A stretch of 64,000 nucleotides of DNA, from the NCBI RefSeq assembly GCF_013300825.1, contig NZ_JAAIMY010000018.1, forward strand, positions 1 to 64,000, written 5' to 3'. Position numbers and translations under genes: made by a program. This document shows positions 27,612 to 36,138 of the stretch, in pieces (the stretch's first letter is position 1; the number at the start of each line of letters is the position of its first letter). This stretch comes from Blautia wexlerae. Lineage in GTDB: Bacteria; Bacillota; Clostridia; Lachnospirales; Lachnospiraceae. Below the pieces are notes generated by a model that was given only the letters and a program-made list of their open reading frames with translations, was not told where the DNA came from and searched no databases.

Positions 27612-28547
27612 TTATCTATCTACTCTCTTCCATTTTGCAACAGCATTTCTTACCCGCCAGTCAATATCCAGACGTGCTCTGCGACATTCTTTCGGATGTT
27701 TTCTTGCTGCCTGAAATGCCAGTTTTACAAAGAGTCCGGATCCAACCGGGAGCATTGTCTTTAGCATGCTCTCCGGAAAAACGAAATGGGTTCCATGCTC
27801 ATAAATGACATAATCCAATCTGCATGTGTGTGAATGTTCTTTCATACGCTGCTTCATACGGCGGATATATTTTGCAGTATCCCACAACACATCATCTTCA
27901 GCACCAATTAACAATACTGTTCCATGGATTTTTTCAATCTTGATCATCTCGTCTTCTGTGATTGGGTGAGCCTTTTCAGAATCATCAAATAGTTTTCTTG
28001 AATTGATCATATCACCGGTCCGTTTTGTTTCTTTCTCAATCACATGCCAGTAATCCGGATGTTTGTAACAAAACGGCATGTATGGAAGTGGTTCTCCTTT
28101 ATACGAAAAAAGAGATTCTCCCTCCATTGGCCATTCCTTACAACCATCTCTTTTACCCTGCATAAATCCCTGCCAGATAAAGTCACTCGGTGTCAGACCT
28201 ATCGTCAATGTGATATCCTTAAAATAAGAAGCGGCAGTCAATGCAAGTGTTCCTGTAGTAGATGCCCCGACAATTCCTATCTTCTGATTACCATGTATTT
28301 TTAACCAACTGATTGCTTTCTCTATACGTTCCAGCGGATAATTATGATGTCCATAATCCTTTTTTGCCGGCGACATCGTCATCACGTTCACACCGAGTTT
28401 ATGTAACCATTTCACGGATGTACGCGCCAGATAATCCTCCGGATCATCCCCGATCATCGCAATCATTGCACAGTCTGAGCCTGTTTTACATTTCCAGTAT
28501 GCACCATAAAATCCATCTGATTCCACATCAAAATGCCTTTTCTTCAT
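27612..28547 (-). CDS. BAAT C-terminal-type acyl hydrolase/acyltransferase
   Basis: About 311 residues. Similar to the acyl-CoA thioesterase / bile acid-CoA:amino acid N-acyltransferase C-terminal domain (PF08840): IGIVGASTTGTLALTAAS (nucleophile elbow, Ser), VLLIGAEDDVLWDTAKYI (acid) and YEHGTHFVFP (His). It lacks the N-terminal immunoglobulin-like domain of full BAAT enzymes, as do other bacterial members. The start is the second ATG, nine bases after GGAGGAG. It could remove or transfer an acyl group in the pathway of this operon. Confidence 0.78.
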   Translation of the reverse strand: MKKRHFDVESDGFYGAYWKCKTGSDCAMIAMIGDDPEDYLARTSVKWLHKLGVNVMTMSPAKKDYGHHNYPLERIEKAISWLKIHGNQKIGIVGASTTGTLALTAASYFKDITLTIGLTPSDFIWQGFMQGKRDGCKEWPMEGESLFSYKGEPLPYMPFCYKHPDYWHVIEKETKRTGDMINSRKLFDDSEKAHPITEDEMIKIEKIHGTVLLIGAEDDVLWDTAKYIRRMKQRMKEHSHTCRLDYVIYEHGTHFVFPESMLKTMLPVGSGLFVKLAFQAARKHPKECRRARLDIDWRVRNAVAKWKRVDR

Positions 28548-28570
28548 CTGTATCATCTCCTCCCTTAATA

Positions 28571-29371
28571 TCAGCTATGTTTCTCCAAAACTATTATTTT
28601 ATTTGAGATATTCCGAACAGCCGGAATCTTACCTATTACATAATAAACAGGCATAAGCTCTTTCATTCCTTCAACAAGACTGACTTCCTGCCGAACAGAA
28701 AATGCCGGTATGATTCTTTGCAGCTCCTTTCTGTTCTTAACTCCCCATGTGAATTTTGCATTGCTTCCCTCTATGGATTTTTCTTTCACATGTTTTACAA
28801 CAAAAGGTGACATGGTTTCGACCATTACTGTAACTTTCTGAAATGATTTTTCAATAATAGAAAACATCTTCCTGATATCTTTCTCACACAAATACATGGT
28901 AAGTCCTTCGATTATTACCAGAATATTCTTACCGTGATAATCGATATCATCTATGTAGGAATCATCCATTGCAGACTTTGCAATCTGATACACCGGATCA
29001 GTTTCGGTAAGGAACTGGCTCCTTATTTTCATTGTTTCCGGAAGGTCTACATTATACCAACGCATATATTTTCCCTTCATCCGGTAGCATCTGGTATCCA
29101 GTCCGCATGCAATATTTACGACAACTGTATTTTCATGCTTCTCCAAATATTTTCTGACCATCCGGTCTAATACAATTGTCCTTGCAATCACACCATAAGT
29201 CATGGCACTATCTTTATCTGCTCTGGAAAAGTCATAATCAAGCCTTTCCACAAGTTCTACGGCAATTTCATCCTTGATCTTTGCATTGTGTTTTTTTGTT
29301 TCTTTTGCTCTTGCATACAGGGTCTGTACCATCGTTTCCGGTACACCTGTCACATTCACTTTTTCTTTCAT
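28571..29371 (-). CDS. LCM/PPM-family SAM-dependent methyltransferase
   Basis: 266 residues. The family (PF04072 type; leucine carboxyl methyltransferase, PKS-associated O-methyltransferases) is marked by VVVNIACGLDTRCYRM (SAM-binding motif I), WYNVDLPETM, and ILVIIEGLTMYLCEKDI. Members methylate carboxylates or hydroxyls of small molecules or protein C-termini. The start is the ATG that overlaps the stop of the preceding hydrolase (ATGA at 29368-29371), so the two are translationally coupled. Confidence 0.85.
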   Translation of the reverse strand: MKEKVNVTGVPETMVQTLYARAKETKKHNAKIKDEIAVELVERLDYDFSRADKDSAMTYGVIARTIVLDRMVRKYLEKHENTVVVNIACGLDTRCYRMKGKYMRWYNVDLPETMKIRSQFLTETDPVYQIAKSAMDDSYIDDIDYHGKNILVIIEGLTMYLCEKDIRKMFSIIEKSFQKVTVMVETMSPFVVKHVKEKSIEGSNAKFTWGVKNRKELQRIIPAFSVRQEVSLVEGMKELMPVYYVIGKIPAVRNISNKIIVLEKHS

Positions 29372-30150
29372 TGTTTGTCGCCTTCCACTGCCTTTCTTAC
29401 TTCTTCCACCCACTCTGCACTATGACAGCAAAACAATTCTTCATGCTGCATGTTGTGTCTTTGAATGTCCGGATTTTTGAAATAAGTACAATATCTCTTT
29501 TCGTATTTTTTTCCCATTTTTGTTGCGTAAAACACGTGGATTGTTGTTCCCGGCACATCAATTCCATGCTGGACTTTTGTAACCAGATCCGAATAGAACT
29601 GATTATAAATACTCTGTTTTGTAATCCACGGACTTCCTCCTTTACCGATTCCAAACATATTTAAAAATCCATTATATAATTCTTTCTTAGCCCCGTCTGT
29701 CTTGTTAAGCTTTTTCTGCATAAATTTCGGAAGAGCACCTGTATGTACCATTTTATACATGAAAGGCACTACCATGGATGCCTGAATTTTTGCCACAAGA
29801 TTACCTGCTTCATCCATATCACTGCTCCCAATGATGCCATGATCTATATGGATTCTTTTCCGCTGAATCAGAAGGGATACAAAACTTCCTCCAAGGGAAC
29901 ATCCATACGCTGCTTTAATTCTCCCACCATACTTTGTTCTGATTTCCTGCTCAATTTTTTCACATTCATCTTCCATCGAATAAAATTCTGTTTTCTCGTT
30001 TGGATCAAATCCATCATAAGAAACTGCTACCGTATAAAAATAAGAATGTAACCCATCCAGTACATGATCAAAGCTACTATACAGGCAACAGGTACCGGGA
30101 AATAAAAATATCACAGGTTTACGATTGTCTCCACTTTCATAAAATTTCAT
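29368..30150 (-). CDS. Alpha/beta hydrolase
   Basis: 260 residues. Fold markers: VIFLFPGTCCLYSSFDHVL (oxyanion), AAYGCSLGGSFVSLL (GxSxG nucleophile), and a late His cluster HNMQHEELFCCHSAEW. The short cap includes SPWITKQSIYNQFYSDL. AAGGAG precedes the ATG. Second gene of the operon, coupled to the LCM methyltransferase. Similar layout to the hydrolase at 26804, perhaps an old duplication. Substrate unknown. Confidence 0.75.
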   Translation of the reverse strand: MKFYESGDNRKPVIFLFPGTCCLYSSFDHVLDGLHSYFYTVAVSYDGFDPNEKTEFYSMEDECEKIEQEIRTKYGGRIKAAYGCSLGGSFVSLLIQRKRIHIDHGIIGSSDMDEAGNLVAKIQASMVVPFMYKMVHTGALPKFMQKKLNKTDGAKKELYNGFLNMFGIGKGGSPWITKQSIYNQFYSDLVTKVQHGIDVPGTTIHVFYATKMGKKYEKRYCTYFKNPDIQRHNMQHEELFCCHSAEWVEEVRKAVEGDKQ

Positions 30151-30162
30151 AGCTAGTCTCCT

Positions 30163-30804
30163 TCAGGCTTTTCTGACAACACAATGCATCCTCATACCTT
30201 TGCGGATTTCAAATTTTTCTACTTTTAATCCTACTTTTCTGCAACATTTCATGACCACATCTCTTGTTGGAACCCGAACATCTCCATGTCCGCATATATT
30301 TGCCAGAGGCATTTCCAATGTATTCATCAACCATACCAATACTTTATTGTCACTGGTCACATCCCGCAGGATCAATCTTCCATTTGGGCGAAGACATCTT
30401 TTTACACTGTCAAAAAATGCCTGTGGATCCGGATAATGATGAAAGCTCATAGAACAAATAATTGCATCAAATGAATCATTTTCAAAAGGAAAGTTCTCAC
30501 AGTCTCCTACAACAAACGTTGCATTTGAAATGTTTTTCTTTTTTGCCTGTTCAATCATGGCCGGAGTCAAATCCAGACCTGTATAATGTCGGTCTGGATA
30601 TTTTTCTGCTAATAAAGAAATCATCGGAGCCGGTCCACATCCAGCGTCCAATAAATCTCTAAATGGCTCTTTCTCTAATTCTTCCAAAATATCCGGATAG
30701 TCCTTCTTACACATTTCGTAAATACCCGCATGGTTACTTTCATATCTTCCTGCTGCTTTTGTAAATTCAGCAATTGACAGTTTTTTGTATTCTTCGTTTT
30801 TCAT
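30163..30804 (-). CDS. Class I SAM-dependent methyltransferase (UbiE-like)
   Basis: 213 residues from the ATG at 30804 (GGAGG eight bases upstream). Methyltransf_11-type motifs: LLDAGCGPAPMISLLAEKYP (motif I, shown as seen), GLDLTPAMIEQAKKK, GDCENFPFENDSFDAIICSM, LRPNGRLILRD. First gene of the six-gene operon, 93 bases after the third GTTAG-N6-CTAAC operator. Likely a small-molecule C- or O-methyltransferase. Confidence 0.88.
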   Translation of the reverse strand: MKNEEYKKLSIAEFTKAAGRYESNHAGIYEMCKKDYPDILEELEKEPFRDLLDAGCGPAPMISLLAEKYPDRHYTGLDLTPAMIEQAKKKNISNATFVVGDCENFPFENDSFDAIICSMSFHHYPDPQAFFDSVKRCLRPNGRLILRDVTSDNKVLVWLMNTLEMPLANICGHGDVRVPTRDVVMKCCRKVGLKVEKFEIRKGMRMHCVVRKA

Positions 30805-30896
30805 GTTGTTTTCCTCCAATCACACCTGCACCATAAACCAATATTTTCATAGAAATCCGTCCTCTTTACATTGTCCAGTAAATCGCTATCATATAT

Positions 30897-30912
30897 GTTA
30901 GTTTTATCTAAC
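30897..30912. promoter_or_regulatory. Island operator 3, upstream of the six-gene operon
   Basis: GTTAG-TTTTAT-CTAAC. On the minus strand a TATGAT -10 lies immediately downstream, so the palindrome would occupy the spacer or -35 region. Same 16-bp pattern as 23949 and 25680. Confidence 0.65.
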
Positions 30913-30925
30913 CTTAATTTTCTAA

Positions 30926-30964
30926 AAAACCGTGTGAAACAAAACTGTAATTCCACACGGTTTC
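30926..30964. terminator. Terminator after glgA
   Basis: AAACCGTGTG pairs with CACACGGTTT. T tracts on both strands. It insulates glgA from the island operon. Confidence 0.85.
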
Positions 30965-31100
30965 TTTTCTTCTGTGTTCAGTATATCACTTTTATCTGGT
31001 TTATCAACCAGGTTTTGTCTCAATTTGCTACGCACTGCGTAGCCATTTGGAAAGACCAGTAGATCGTTTTCGAAATATACACCAGAGCACATTCTCTGCT

Positions 31101-32801
31101 CTAATCTCTTGGCGTTAAACCTACATACATATCTTTGTACTGTTTTGCACTCTTTTCCCAGGAAACATCTTTATTCATATCGCGGATCACCATATCATCC
31201 CAGGATTTTCTGTTCTCGAAATAGAGCGTCTTTGCTCTGTTGATCGCGTCGTAAAGCAGCCCGCTTTCATATCTGTCAAATGTAAAACCGTTTCCTGTAT
31301 TTTCAAACATATTATAAGGCTGAACCGTATCTTTGAGTCCTCCGGTCTCTCTTACAATCGGAACTGCACCATATCTCATGGCTATAAGCTGTGTAAGTCC
31401 ACATGGTTCAAATCTTGATGGAACCAGAAGTGCATCACATCCTGCATAAATATTGTGAGCCACATTTTCATTGTAAGCAATATATGCACAGAAATTGCCT
31501 TTATATTTGTTTTCATAATAGCGGAATGTATTTTCATACTGAGAATCACCAGTACCAAGAACAACCACCTGCGTATGTTCATCCATAATTCCCGGGATTA
31601 CGTCATTTACAAGATCAAGACCTTTCTGGTTGGTGAGACGTGAAATAAGTCCGATTACCATCTTATGCTCATCTACATCCAGCCCCAGAGATTCCTGGAG
31701 AGCTTTTTTATTAACCTTTTTATTCTTTATTGCTGACTTCTCATCGTAATCAGCTGCTAGCAGCTTATCAGTTGCAGGATTCCAGATATCCGTATCAATA
31801 CCATTCACAATTCCCAGAATCTTATTGTTGTGATATCTTAAATGCTCTGCAAGTCCCTCTCCATATTCCTCTGTCTGAATTTCCCATGCATAAGTATTAC
31901 TTACAGTTGTAACTTTATTGCTGTAAGTGATGCCACCCTTTAACATATTGGCATCCAGCCAGTTCTGAATCATGCAGTCCTTATTAAATACATAATCAGG
32001 AAGTCCTGACCAGTATTGAATCATTTTTCTGTCATAAATACCCTGGAACTTCAGATTATGTATTGTAAGTACTGAAATTGCACGTCCTACATCTGTATCC
32101 TGGAAACAGGTTCTCAGATAAAGCGGTACTAAAGCTGCCTGCCAGTCATGACAATGTACTACATCAGGATTCCAATTCAGATAATTAAGGGCAGCAAGAG
32201 CAGCTTTTGCAAAATAACAGAATTTCGGAATGTCATCTATGAGATTCGTATATGGATTTCCCCAGGAGAAGAACTCATCATTATCTATAAAATCATAGAC
32301 AACCCCATCCTCCTGATATTCCATAATTCCCACATAATACTGCTTTCCATCAGAGCAGAGATTCATATCAAAGGAACCCCTGTATTCCATCTTTTCCTGA
32401 AATTTCTGAGGAATACATTTGTATCTTGGAATAATGACCTTAACATCAATGTTTAATTTTGCCAGACTCTTTGGCAAGGCAGACATTACATCTCCCAATC
32501 CGCCGGTCTTAACAAATGGATAACATTCTGATCCAATGAAGGCTACACTTCTTCGCGGTCCCAGATCAGGCTGTCTCGTTGGAATGTTCTGTTCATTCTG
32601 TTCAACAGATGGCTCCTGAATAATTGCGGCTTGCTTAACAGAAACATTCTCTACTGTTGAAGCAACAGTCTTAACAGCTTTTTGAGGACTGTTTTTTGCA
32701 TTGCTTTTTACACTGCTTTTTACGCTGTTTCTTGCATTGCTCTTTGTGCTACTTTTTGCATTGCCTTTGGTACTGCTTTTTTGAACTGTTTTTTTTCTCA
32801 T
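31101..32801 (-). CDS. glgA: Glycogen synthase with Lys/Ser-rich N-terminal extension
   Basis: 566 residues. Starch/glycogen synthase GT5 fold: the ADP-glucose-binding KTGGLGDV motif is in VKTGGLGDVMSALPKSL, then VHCHDWQAALVPLYL, the second domain with LISRLTNQKGLDL and the acidic/loop motif PSRFEPCGLTQLIAMRYG. It elongates alpha-1,4-glucan. Typical bacterial GlgA is about 477 residues; here about 85 residues precede the first beta strand. They are built of Lys/Ser/Asn/Thr repeats (SSTKGNAKSSTKSNA type), encoded by a degenerate DNA repeat (CTGCTTTTTxC), then an acidic-polar linker. The start has GGGAGAT upstream. No other glg genes are beside it. Confidence 0.9.
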   Translation of the reverse strand: MRKKTVQKSSTKGNAKSSTKSNARNSVKSSVKSNAKNSPQKAVKTVASTVENVSVKQAAIIQEPSVEQNEQNIPTRQPDLGPRRSVAFIGSECYPFVKTGGLGDVMSALPKSLAKLNIDVKVIIPRYKCIPQKFQEKMEYRGSFDMNLCSDGKQYYVGIMEYQEDGVVYDFIDNDEFFSWGNPYTNLIDDIPKFCYFAKAALAALNYLNWNPDVVHCHDWQAALVPLYLRTCFQDTDVGRAISVLTIHNLKFQGIYDRKMIQYWSGLPDYVFNKDCMIQNWLDANMLKGGITYSNKVTTVSNTYAWEIQTEEYGEGLAEHLRYHNNKILGIVNGIDTDIWNPATDKLLAADYDEKSAIKNKKVNKKALQESLGLDVDEHKMVIGLISRLTNQKGLDLVNDVIPGIMDEHTQVVVLGTGDSQYENTFRYYENKYKGNFCAYIAYNENVAHNIYAGCDALLVPSRFEPCGLTQLIAMRYGAVPIVRETGGLKDTVQPYNMFENTGNGFTFDRYESGLLYDAINRAKTLYFENRKSWDDMVIRDMNKDVSWEKSAKQYKDMYVGLTPRD

Positions 32802-33113
32802 ATCATTGATCTCCCTTTTGCATTTTACAAAGTCCGAAATTTATTATGCCTTAACTAAAATGTCCTCCGGTAAGTTCCTGATAAACATTCATTTTGCAGA
32901 TATTTATCATTTCCTGTTAATCTCAATTATAACACAAAATGTGCAAAGTAACTATCATTATGTGAAATGCTTCCATCCCATGATATGCTCTCGCCACTTA
33001 AATCTTACAGATTTTGAAATGGGAGCTTCCTGCTCGATTGCCCTTCAGAGCAAAGCTAAAACAGACCGGTCAGATCATATTTTTGTCTTTACAACAAAGT
33101 ACAGCATAGTTAT
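32802..33113. other. Intergenic region upstream of glgA
   Basis: 312 bases. A TATAAT on the minus strand near 32930-32935 may be the glgA -10. 32970-33110 holds weak dyads (GGGAGCTTCCTGCTCG among them) and no convincing gene; it may be remnant mobile DNA but I cannot assign it. Confidence 0.4.
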
Positions 33114-34046
33114 TTAAGGAAACATCAACACTGCCATTACCATATAAACCACTATAGAGACAATACAGTAAAGTGAATTAGTAGTCGATGCATATGCACT
33201 GCTCTCTTTTTTCTTCAAAAACGTCTGTAGACTGAAAGTGGCCGGTGACGACATATACATAACAACTGCCAGATTCAAAAGTCTGTAACTTCCCACAAAG
33301 CATTTCACTGCAAACAGAACGCCTGCCATCATTACTGCCTGCAGACATATTCTCATTACAATAGTCCTGATACATGGTTTGATCAGACCCGGTGTCAGTT
33401 CTATACTATATCCCACAGTAAGAAGAATAATGGAAGAAACAGACACTGTCAAAATATTTTCCACACTCAGATAAGTTCCTCCGGCCGGTCCTGCAATCAG
33501 CCTGTTGATAACTCCGGATAACCCGGCAATAATCCCGAGAACGCTTGCCATAAACGCCGGTGTTTTTAATGCGCTGACAAACAAAGCTTTTATGTTAAAC
33601 TTCTCTCCATTTTCCGTCTGACCCAAAAGCCCCATATAAACGCTGAATCCAAAAAGTAATCCTGCAATATCCAGTACTGCAATCTGAGACAGATTTTCAC
33701 TGCCACACAGACTGGTATATAAAGGATACCCCATCATGCCTCCTTCATAAACACAGACCATGAACGGAAGATATTTTCTATACGTCTCTTCCATCAAAGG
33801 TTTCAGCAGAAATCCAATTCCAAAAGAAATAACCAGCATTACAAACATAATCAGAACAAGAATTCCTGTCTTTCTACTGTACTCTGCCGTTGCCAGTGCA
33901 TGAAAGATTGCTGTCGGCAACATAATATTTGTTACCAAAATCTTCATATTGTCAATGCCGTTCTGATTCAATAATTTCTTTTTTCTACACACTATTCCCA
34001 GTGCAACCATAACAAGCACCGGCAGAATAATCTCCAAAATTTCCAT
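33114..34046 (-). CDS. AEC-family (auxin efflux carrier) transporter
   Basis: 310 residues, ten predicted membrane segments. Family features: N-terminal ILPVLVMVALGIVCRKKKLL, the MLPTAIFHALA segment, a central loop, and the C-terminal half SSPATFSLQTFLKK. AEC proteins export or exchange organic anions such as malate or amino acids. A second family member lies at 39163. No partner gene is in the operon; a broken LysR gene lies upstream. Confidence 0.85.
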   Translation of the reverse strand: MEILEIILPVLVMVALGIVCRKKKLLNQNGIDNMKILVTNIMLPTAIFHALATAEYSRKTGILVLIMFVMLVISFGIGFLLKPLMEETYRKYLPFMVCVYEGGMMGYPLYTSLCGSENLSQIAVLDIAGLLFGFSVYMGLLGQTENGEKFNIKALFVSALKTPAFMASVLGIIAGLSGVINRLIAGPAGGTYLSVENILTVSVSSIILLTVGYSIELTPGLIKPCIRTIVMRICLQAVMMAGVLFAVKCFVGSYRLLNLAVVMYMSSPATFSLQTFLKKKESSAYASTTNSLYCIVSIVVYMVMAVLMFP

Positions 34047-34165
34047 GTCTGTTTTCCCTTTCCCTGTTGCATTATTATTTTATCTTTTGTATTTCGCATT
34101 TACTGCTTTTTATATTATATCAACTTATACCAAATAAGAAATGATAAACTTATATTTTTTACAAT

Positions 34166-34201
34166 AAAAAAGTACTTCTCTCCACAGGAAGTACTTTTTT
34201 A
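34166..34201. terminator. Terminator
   Basis: AAAAAAGTACTTC..GAAGTACTTTTTT hairpin, nearly the same as the one at 40944. It lies between the LysR relic and the AEC gene. Confidence 0.8.
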
Positions 34202-34298
34202 TGAATAAATATACAATTACTTATAACGCAGAATCGATCAGACGGTTATGTTTTACTGCTGAAAGAATTCCAAGTGGAATAGAAGTCTTATTTAACTT

Positions 34299-34457
34299 TT
34301 GGGAAGCCTCTCAAAAAACTGCATTCCAAGAGTATCCTCCAGAGATTTTATTACCTTGCTTACACTCGGCTGTGTAGAATACAGAACTTTCGCAGCATCA
34401 CTGAACGATCCCCGTCTGCGCACATACCACAAAATACTGCAATTGTTTCAAATCCAT
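34299..34457 (-). pseudogene. LysR regulator N-terminal relic, paralogue of the nik-linked LysR
   Basis: Begins MDLKQLQYFVVCAQTG like the LysR gene at 48908 (first 16 residues the same). One inserted base near codon 17 then shifts the frame to a stop. In the shifted frame the DNA continues to match the helix-turn-helix codons (..DAAKVLYSTQPSVSKVIKSL..LGMQFFERLP), then ends after about 53 codons. The terminator at 34166 follows. Confidence 0.85.
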
Positions 34458-34533
34458 AAAATATCTCTCTCCCACCTGAAAAAGCCAGTTTCCGCAATTA
34501 TACTTTTCCAGACAGTTTTTCTTTTTATAATAG

Positions 34534-35391
34534 TTATATCAGCAAAGCTAACGTTCCGACAACAATAAGAAGCAGTCCTGTCCCTGATTTCAATGACAGT
34601 TTTTCATGGAATACAATATATGAGAATGCAATGGTCACAAGAATACTCAGTTTATCAATCGGAACTACCACACTGGCCGGACCCGTCTGAAGTGCTCTGT
34701 AATAACATAACCAGGAACCGCCTGTTGCAAACCCGGAAAGAATAAGGAACCGCCAGCTTTTTCTGTCAATATTCTTAACCGTATCCTGCTTTCCGGTCAC
34801 AAATACTACGATCCACGCCATGACCAATACAACAACCGTCCGGATTGCAGTTCCAAGATTTGAATTGACATCCTGAATTCCAATCTTTCCCAAAATAGAG
34901 GTAAGACTGGCAAAAACAGCGGAACCGACTGCATAAAGCAGCCACTTCTTATCTTCTGCTTTCTCCTTTGTTTCCTTTTTCTGTATCATCAGATAAGTAC
35001 CGATACCGATAAGAATCATTGAAACAAATTTCAGCCACGTTACTTCTTCCCTGAGAAAAATAAAAGCCAGCAGCATCGTTATCACTGTACTCGATTTATC
35101 AATTGGTGTTACTTTATTGATATCTCCAATCTGCAGTGCTTTGAAATAGCATAGCCAGGATATCCCCGTTGACAGTCCTGACAAAATCAGAAAGATCAGG
35201 ACTTTTGCTGAAATATCTCTGATTTCACTTTGCGCCCCGACCACAAATACCATAAGCCATGAAAAGACTAACACTACGCCGGTTCTTAATGCTGTTGCAA
35301 CATTAGAATCTGTGTTTCTGATTCCGCATTTTGCCAGTATGGCAGTCAAGCCTGCAAACAGAGCAGAACCAAACGCAAATAACAGCCACAT
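34534..35391 (-). CDS. EamA/DMT-family transporter
   Basis: 285 residues, ten membrane segments as two EamA repeats (about 1-137 and 148-285). The repeats are recognisably alike: LFAFGSALFAGLTAILAKCG against YAVGSAVFASLTSILGKIG, and SWLCYFKALQIGDINKVTPID against SWLCYYRALQTGPASVVVPI. A charged KKETKEKAEDKK linker separates them. Typical metabolite exporter of unknown substrate. Monocistronic. Confidence 0.9.
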   Translation of the reverse strand: MWLLFAFGSALFAGLTAILAKCGIRNTDSNVATALRTGVVLVFSWLMVFVVGAQSEIRDISAKVLIFLILSGLSTGISWLCYFKALQIGDINKVTPIDKSSTVITMLLAFIFLREEVTWLKFVSMILIGIGTYLMIQKKETKEKAEDKKWLLYAVGSAVFASLTSILGKIGIQDVNSNLGTAIRTVVVLVMAWIVVFVTGKQDTVKNIDRKSWRFLILSGFATGGSWLCYYRALQTGPASVVVPIDKLSILVTIAFSYIVFHEKLSLKSGTGLLLIVVGTLALLI

Positions 35392-35505
35392 ATCTATCTA
35401 CCTCCATCTGCTATTCGTTTTGACCTGTTTTTTCTTATTTTATCACAAAATCTATGCGATAGTGTCTTTTTTTACCGCCAAAAGGAAAAACAACAGGAGA
35501 AAGAT

Positions 35506-35571
35506 GTTACTGTTCATTCCGTTCACAGCAACACGCTTCGCGATGCACAGAATTTATGCTAATCGCATAAA
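35506..35571. repeat. MITE-like repeat, copy C (right end lost), overlapping thiE
   Basis: Left end GTTACTGTTCATTCCGTTC.CAGCAAC and the modules ACGCTTCGCGATGC and AATTTATGCTAATCGCATAA are as in copy B. The rest is missing. The last 18 bases (35554-35571) are translated as the C-terminus and stop of thiE. Confidence 0.8.
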
Positions 35572-36138
35572 ACCTGACATCATACACCCGCCAGCAGCAC
35601 CCGCTTTCATTACTTGCGGCAGGCGTTCCATGTTAATACCGCCAATTGCATACACTGGCACAGGACAGGCTTTGCAGATTTCTGTAACAAATCCCAGACC
35701 TTTTCCTTTCAATCCTTTTTTGCATTCTGTTTCAAAAATTGTCCCGAGAATGATCTGTGTGGCTCCGTTTTTCACGGCAATGTTCATATCTTCCATACTA
35801 TGACAGGAAACACTGATCTCCTGAAAATCCGATCTCAACTGAAGGCGCTCCTCTTCGCTCATAGCCAGAAGTAACGGAACAGATATATGGATTCTTCTGC
35901 ATCCTAATCTGTGAGCTACAGAAATTCTGGAATGCAGGAAGCAGTGTACACCGCTTTCTCTGCATATTTCCAGAATTTTTTCTGCAAGCATTTCATACTC
36001 TTCATCTGACAGATCTTTCTCTCTCAGAATCACCGCATGCGGACGCAGATGAATCACCTTCTGCATCTGCTTAAGAAAATCTCCCTTCACCAATGTACGA
36101 TTCGTGATCGCTATGGCATGTTCATATTGTCTACACAT
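35554..36138 (-). CDS. thiE: Thiamine-phosphate synthase-like protein (ThiE/TenI)
   Basis: About 194 residues with the ThiE barrel pattern: LREKDLSDEEYEMLAEKI (pyrophosphate/pyrimidine site), CFLHSRISVAHRLGCRRIHI, ISVSCHSMEDMNIAVKNGAT, GTIFETECKKGLKGKGLGFV, VYAIGGINMERL and the C-terminal AGAAGGCMMSG. It joins the thiazole and pyrimidine phosphates. The motif order fits ThiE; a TenI-type role is possible because the usual H-x-G-Q-x-D motif reads HISVPLLL here. It overlaps the end of thiH. Start uncertain (36138 or 36150). The final residues FMRLA and the stop come from MITE copy C. Confidence 0.78.
   Translation of the reverse strand: MCRQYEHAIAITNRTLVKGDFLKQMQKVIHLRPHAVILREKDLSDEEYEMLAEKILEICRESGVHCFLHSRISVAHRLGCRRIHISVPLLLAMSEEERLQLRSDFQEISVSCHSMEDMNIAVKNGATQIILGTIFETECKKGLKGKGLGFVTEICKACPVPVYAIGGINMERLPQVMKAGAAGGCMMSGFMRLA

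Noticed and set aside
32806-33117. 103-codon open frame upstream of glgA on +
   Set aside because: No ribosome-binding site, no recognisable motif; it spans the glgA promoter region.
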